64,000 nt of DNA. Origin: Culturomica massiliensis (GTDB lineage: Bacteria > Bacteroidota > Bacteroidia > Bacteroidales > Marinifilaceae). This document shows positions 60,071-64,000 of the stretch, piece after piece; the stretch's first letter is position 1; each line of letters begins with the position of its first letter. The stretch lies in contig NZ_LT594621.1 in assembly GCF_900091655.1 (NCBI RefSeq), forward strand, positions 3,432,188 through 3,496,187. Reading direction: 5' to 3'. Position numbers and translations under genes: made by a program. The notes beneath the pieces are model-generated. The model worked only from the letters and a program-made list of their open reading frames with translations. It made no database searches and was not told where the DNA came from.

Positions 60071-62128
60071 ATGATTAACGATCAATTATTGAATCCATCC
60101 GGCATTGTGGTTGTCGGAGGTTCGGACGATATTCAGAAACCGGGAGGGAAGGTGTTGAAAAATCTGATTGACGGTCGGTTTTCCGGGAATTTATATGTTG
60201 TAAATCCGAAAGCAGAGGCTGTTCAGGGGGTGGAAACTTTTCAACAGGTAGAGCAATTGCCTCAAGTTGATTGTGCTATTTTGGCAATTGCGGCTAAATA
60301 TTGTCCGGCAGCAGTAGAGGTGTTGGCACGGCAGAAAGGAACCCGTGCTTTTATTATCCTTTCGGCTGGATTCAGTGAAGAAAATGCGGAAGGGGCTGCT
60401 TTGGAGAAACAGATTGTAGATGTAGTGAATGAAGTGGGCGGGGCATTGATCGGACCGAATTGCATTGGCGTGTTGACGACTCATTATCAGGGTGTGTTTA
60501 CGACACCGATACCCGAGTTGGATGCTCATGGGGTGGATTTGATTTCCGGATCGGGGGCTACGGCCTTGTTTATTATGGATACCGGCATGCAGAAGGGGGT
60601 GAAATTTTCCAGTGTTTTTTCTGTCGGTAATTCGGCTCAATTGGGCGTGGAAGAAGTGTTGGAATATTTGGACGAATCTTTCGATCCCGAAAAAAGTTCC
60701 CGGGTGAAATTATTGTATGTAGAGAGTATAGCGAAGCCGGCGAAATTATTGAAGCATGCTTCTTCTTTGATCCGTAAAGGTTGCCGGATTGCTGCGATCA
60801 AATCGGGAGGTTCTGCGGCAGGAAGCCGGGCTGCTTCTTCGCATACCGGAGCTTTGGCAAGTCCCGACATTGCAGTGGAAGCTTTGTTTCGGAAGGCGGG
60901 TATAGTAAGATGTCATGGACGGGATGAATTAGCGACGGTTGCCGGTATTTTTATGTATCCGGCTTTAAAAGGCAAAAATATGGCGGTAGTAACTCATGCC
61001 GGCGGACCTGCCGTTATGCTGACGGATGCGTTGTCAAACGGGGGAATGGAAGTACCTCATTTGGAGGGACCGAAGGCAGAGGAGTTGTTGGCGAAACTGT
61101 TTAACGGTTCATCGGTCGGAAATCCGATTGATTTTCTGGCTACCGGTACGGCTGAACATTTGGGGTTCATTTTGGATGCTTGTGATAAAGATTTCGATAA
61201 AATCGATGGTATTGCTGTGATTTTTGGAAATCCCGGATTATTCCCCGTTTTCGATGTTTATGACATGCTGGATCGTAAAATGCGGGAAGTGCATAAGCCG
61301 ATTTTCCCGATCTTCCCTTCTTATACGATTGTTAAAGAGGAAATTGCTGATTTCGTAAACAAAGGGCGGGTATATTTTCCGGATGAAGTGATTTTCGGAA
61401 ATGCACTGGTTAAGGTTTGCAGTACACCGCAGCCTCAGCCGGAAAAACCGGAATTGCCCGCGGTGGATGAGGCCCGGATCCGGAAAGTTATCAACGGAGC
61501 AGAGAACGGTTATCTGACACCTGTGCAGATTCATGAATTGCTGGATGCTGCAGGAATTGCCCGTGCTAAGGAAGGCGTTGCAGATACAGAGGACCGGATC
61601 GTGTCTCTGGCAAATGAAATCGGCTATCCCTTGGTTATGAAAGTCGTCGGTCCTGTTCATAAATCAGATGTCGGGGGCGTAGTGTTGAATGTATCGGACG
61701 AAGAAACTGTGCGTAAGGAATTCCGCAGAATGATGCAAATCAAAGATACCTATGCCGTCATGTTGGCTCAGCAGTTAAAAGGAACTGAAGTATTTATCGG
61801 AGCTAAACGGGAAGATAAATTCGGGCATATGGTGCTGTGCGGTTTAGGCGGTATTTTTATCGAAGTGTTGAAGGATGTAAAAGCCGGATTGGCTCCTGTG
61901 TCCTGTCATGAAGCTCTGGACATGATAAAGGGTTTGAAATCGTATAAAATTATTCAGGGTGTAAGAGGACAGGAGCCTGTAAATGAAATTAAATTTGCGG
62001 AGGCTGTTGCCCGGGTATCTGTTTTAGTTAAAGTTGCTCCGGAAATTTTTGAGATGGACCTCAATCCCTTGTTGGGAAATAAGGAAAATGTGGTCGCTGT
62101 GGATGCCCGTATCAGAATAGAAAAATAA
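60071..62128 (+). CDS. ADP-forming acetyl/acyl-CoA synthetase (fused alpha and beta subunits)
   Basis: 685 residues. CoA-binding domain first (IVVVGGSDDIQKPGGKVL, GPNCIGVLT), then the succinyl-CoA-ligase-like domain with the phosphohistidine motif ASSHTGALASPD (about residue 258), then an ATP-grasp domain from about 460 (IGYPLVMKVVGPVHKSDVGGVVLN). It interconverts acyl-CoA plus ADP and phosphate with acid plus CoA and ATP, an energy-saving step in fermenters. It stands alone with its own promoter. Confidence 0.93.
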   Translation: MINDQLLNPSGIVVVGGSDDIQKPGGKVLKNLIDGRFSGNLYVVNPKAEAVQGVETFQQVEQLPQVDCAILAIAAKYCPAAVEVLARQKGTRAFIILSAGFSEENAEGAALEKQIVDVVNEVGGALIGPNCIGVLTTHYQGVFTTPIPELDAHGVDLISGSGATALFIMDTGMQKGVKFSSVFSVGNSAQLGVEEVLEYLDESFDPEKSSRVKLLYVESIAKPAKLLKHASSLIRKGCRIAAIKSGGSAAGSRAASSHTGALASPDIAVEALFRKAGIVRCHGRDELATVAGIFMYPALKGKNMAVVTHAGGPAVMLTDALSNGGMEVPHLEGPKAEELLAKLFNGSSVGNPIDFLATGTAEHLGFILDACDKDFDKIDGIAVIFGNPGLFPVFDVYDMLDRKMREVHKPIFPIFPSYTIVKEEIADFVNKGRVYFPDEVIFGNALVKVCSTPQPQPEKPELPAVDEARIRKVINGAENGYLTPVQIHELLDAAGIARAKEGVADTEDRIVSLANEIGYPLVMKVVGPVHKSDVGGVVLNVSDEETVRKEFRRMMQIKDTYAVMLAQQLKGTEVFIGAKREDKFGHMVLCGLGGIFIEVLKDVKAGLAPVSCHEALDMIKGLKSYKIIQGVRGQEPVNEIKFAEAVARVSVLVKVAPEIFEMDLNPLLGNKENVVAVDARIRIEK

Positions 62129-62138
62129 GGGCTGGAAA

Positions 62139-62229
62139 GATTTTGAATTGTAGATTTACGATTTTTCTTTTTTACAGGGGAGGAGCGTTGGTTTAATCTA
62201 AAATCTAAAATCGTAAATCTGAAATTAAT
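62139..62229. repeat. heptad element H
   Basis: The left array at 62139-62166 is GATTTTG, AATTGTA, GATTTAC, GATTTTT. The right array at 62195-62229 is AATCTAA, AATCTAA, AATCGTA, AATCTGA, AATTAAT, an exact 7-base series ending 13 bases before a small open frame. Confidence 0.8.
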
Positions 62230-62242
62230 TTCATGTTTGTTT

Positions 62243-62407
62243 ATGAAGAAATGGAATGAGTTTAGTGGTTCGGAAAAACGAATGATTATTGTTCTCGGGG
62301 TCTTGGTCATATTGATTGTATTGACTTTTGGCCGGGTTAATCAAGGTGTACGCAATGGTTTCAGTCATTTCTTTTCCACCCCGGCGGATACCGTTCAGGA
62401 GAAATAA
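62243..62407 (+). CDS. small single-pass membrane protein (54 residues)
   Basis: ATG 62243 opens a 54-residue frame: MKKWNEFSGSEKRMIIVLG, one hydrophobic helix (about 14-29, IIVLGVLVILIVLTFG), a basic/polar segment, and a C-terminus TPADTVQEK. It lies 15 bases before the Mpv17-like gene on the same strand, so they may be an operon. The family is not recognised. Confidence 0.55.
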   Translation: MKKWNEFSGSEKRMIIVLGVLVILIVLTFGRVNQGVRNGFSHFFSTPADTVQEK

Positions 62408-62422
62408 TTCAGGCTGGTACGA

Positions 62423-63127
62423 ATGAAAAAACAGGATTTGATTTTTATTTTGGGAGTAACCGTTTTGTTGCTCCCTTTCTTCATCTGCAAGCCGGTGTCC
62501 GAATGGTATTATGCTTTTAATGCTTCCCATGGCATGATAATGAGTTTTCTGAAATTTGCCGTTTTGTCAACGTTGGGAGAAATGATCGGATTGCGTATCA
62601 GTTCCGGGGTATATAATCGCCGGGGGTTCGGTATTTTGCCCCGGATGTTGGTGTGGGGTGTTTTGGGAATGGGAATCAATATCGCTATGATTATCTTTTC
62701 CAACGGTACTCCGGTGGTGTTGCAATATTTGGGAATGCAGGATGCGGTACAGGTTATGCATGAAACGCTATCCTGGAAAAAGGCCGGTGTTGCCTTCGCC
62801 GTATCGGTCAGTATGAACACTCTGTTTGCTCCGGTATTTATGACTTTACACAAGGTAACGGATATCCATATTTTAACGCAGGGGGGTACTCTTCGCGGTT
62901 TTTTTACTCCGATACATATACGTGAGATATTAATAAATCTGAATTGGGGGGTATTGTGGGGATTTGTTTTTAAAAAGACGATTCCTTTGTTTTGGTATCC
63001 TGCCCATACGATTACTTTCCTGCTGCCTGGAAATATGCGGGTGTTGTTTGCCGCTTTACTCGGAGTGGTGTTGGGGGTATTGTTGGCGGTCGGGGCCCGG
63101 ATGGGTGAAAAAAATACCGGGTCGTAA
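62423..63127 (+). CDS. integral membrane protein, Mpv17/PMP22-like
   Basis: 234 residues with about five hydrophobic segments. The C-terminal part IPLFWYPAHTITFLLPGNMRVLFAALLGVV recalls the Mpv17/PMP22 signature (W-P, then N/TF--P--RV); the rest is less telling. Its function is unknown. It follows the 54-residue frame and precedes the flavodoxin gene by 118 bases. Confidence 0.5.
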   Translation: MKKQDLIFILGVTVLLLPFFICKPVSEWYYAFNASHGMIMSFLKFAVLSTLGEMIGLRISSGVYNRRGFGILPRMLVWGVLGMGINIAMIIFSNGTPVVLQYLGMQDAVQVMHETLSWKKAGVAFAVSVSMNTLFAPVFMTLHKVTDIHILTQGGTLRGFFTPIHIREILINLNWGVLWGFVFKKTIPLFWYPAHTITFLLPGNMRVLFAALLGVVLGVLLAVGARMGEKNTGS

Positions 63128-63245
63128 AAAAGCCGGTATTGTCAGATTATCCGTTTTGATGTGGATATCCTTTTTATATTTCCTTCTTTAACTTTTTCTT
63201 TTATTTGCCGTATGAATGAGGTATACAATATAAAAAATACGGTTT

Positions 63246-63842
63246 ATGGAAAATAAGGAACAACCTCAGCTTACGGCAGATTTGGAAGGTAATTATCTGA
63301 TTGATAAGGAAAGTGTCGGAGAAAGAGCGATCGGATTGTTTTATGCTCCTTCGGGGGGAAGTGTGCATAAAGTTGCTAAACGGATAAAACAAAAGGTGAA
63401 AGGTCGTAAAATTGATATGTTGTATATCCGGAATATCCGGCCACAGCAGTTTTTAAATTACCGGAATATTATATTGGTGTCTTCTACGTTGGGGAAAGAT
63501 GCATGGAATAATAATGAAACGGATGAATGGGCTGCTTTTCTGCCTGAGTTGAGAAAATTGGATTTAGACGGCAGGCGTGTTGCATTAGTAGGTTTGGGAA
63601 ATCATGTGTTATATCCGAATAATTTTGTCGACGGCTTGGCGGATTTGGCGGATTTGATAGAAGAACTTGGCGGGGTTTTAATCGGAAAAACGGAGGCCGA
63701 CGGTTATATTTTTAATATGTCGAGGGCGGTGAAAGACGGGGTGTTTGCCGGATTACCGCTGGATGAAGATAACGAGACGGGTAAAACGGATGCCCGTATC
63801 GAAAAATGGCTGTCTTTCGTCCTGCCTGCTATGGAATCTTAA
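63246..63842 (+). CDS. flavodoxin (long-chain type)
   Basis: 198 residues. GLFYAPSGGSVHKVAKRI resembles the FMN phosphate loop. NIILVSSTLGKDAWNNNETDEWAAFL and VALVGLGNHVLYPNNFVDGL hold the 60s and 90s loop positions. An N-terminal extension of about 30 residues precedes the core. It carries electrons at low potential, possibly replacing ferredoxin under iron shortage. Confidence 0.88.
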   Translation: MENKEQPQLTADLEGNYLIDKESVGERAIGLFYAPSGGSVHKVAKRIKQKVKGRKIDMLYIRNIRPQQFLNYRNIILVSSTLGKDAWNNNETDEWAAFLPELRKLDLDGRRVALVGLGNHVLYPNNFVDGLADLADLIEELGGVLIGKTEADGYIFNMSRAVKDGVFAGLPLDEDNETGKTDARIEKWLSFVLPAMES

Positions 63843-63843
63843 T

Positions 63844-63922
63844 ATTTACGATTTTAGACTTCTCTCTTTTGCGGGAGATGTGATTGTGCCCCTGATTTAA
63901 AATCGTAAATCTGCGATTATAT
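63844..63922. repeat. heptad element I
   Basis: The left arm ATTTACG, ATTTTAG starts at 63844. The right arm is TGATTTA, AAATCGT, AAATCTG, CGATTAT from about 63893. It follows the flavodoxin stop and reaches the end of the next minus-strand frame. Confidence 0.6.
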
Positions 63923-64000
63923 ATGTATTGTCAATATATCGCCGAAAGGAATCTCGTCGGAAAAGGCGCTTTTGAAATCGGTTTTCCCGATATAGATCCT
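63917..64000 (-). CDS. C-terminal end of an unidentified gene, cut by window end
   Basis: On the minus strand a frame is open from the window edge and ends at TAA (63917-63919). Its last residues are GKTDFKSAFSDEIPFGDILTI followed by HI. The composition and the convergent position relative to flavodoxin look genuine, but 27 residues do not identify a family. Confidence 0.45.
   Translation of the reverse strand, partial: RIYIGKTDFKSAFSDEIPFGDILTIHI

Noticed and set aside
1..64000. tRNA, rRNA, insertion sequence, phage or integrase genes
   Set aside because: None was recognised by eye; a covariance and transposase search would be needed to exclude small or degenerate ones.

Overview
This window looks like a chromosomal segment from an anaerobic gut Bacteroidales. 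Four things point there: promoters of the -33 TTTG / -7 TAnnTTTG type, the gene orders rplM-rpsI-rpsB-tsf and ileS-dksA-lspA, M56/BlaR1 proteins carrying TonB C-terminal domains, and surface lipoproteins with DUF4988-like modules. A genus such as Odoribacter is a guess from overall feel and cannot be proven here. I saw no rRNA, tRNA, insertion sequence, prophage or plasmid gene.

Layout. Bases 1-1560 hold small membrane proteins and an HlyD C-terminal fragment, probably the decayed end of a peptide-export locus. Bases 1630-8420 are a TetR-controlled RND efflux operon (regulator, TolC, adaptor, AcrB-type pump, PII-like protein). Bases 8455-18040 hold two ArnT-like membrane glycosyltransferases flanking an outer-membrane protein and a 1509-residue surface lipoprotein with six repeat modules and collagen-like triplets. 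Bases 18085-25400 are core genes: tsf, rpsB, rpsI and rplM with a structured leader, then yceD, rpmF, fabH, two bactofilins, kdsB and frr. Bases 25700-29290 hold a BlaI/BlaR1-type pair with clear tandem operators and an NhaC antiporter. Bases 29614-30039 are a short CRISPR array without cas genes in the window.

Bases 30600-48670 are a surface-glycan region: U32 peptidase, flippase, FkbM methyltransferase, several GT2 and GT4 glycosyltransferases, a YfhO-like membrane protein, a SAM methyltransferase and a UDP-xylose synthase-like enzyme. At its centre is a three-gene set: a nucleotidyltransferase/PLP-enzyme fusion, an opine-dehydrogenase-like protein and a CDP-glycerol glycerophosphotransferase-like protein. 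I infer that it makes and attaches a nucleotide-activated amino-type substituent. This is the best candidate for an undescribed pathway. Bases 48800-64000 return to housekeeping: a PpiD-type chaperone, topA, lspA, dksA-like, ileS, aspartate kinase, ADP-forming acyl-CoA synthetase, small membrane proteins and a flavodoxin.

Across the window at least nine intergenic spaces carry a dispersed element made of tandem 7-base units (AATCGTA/AATCTAA type) facing complementary heptads across a unique loop. No annotated gene explains these.
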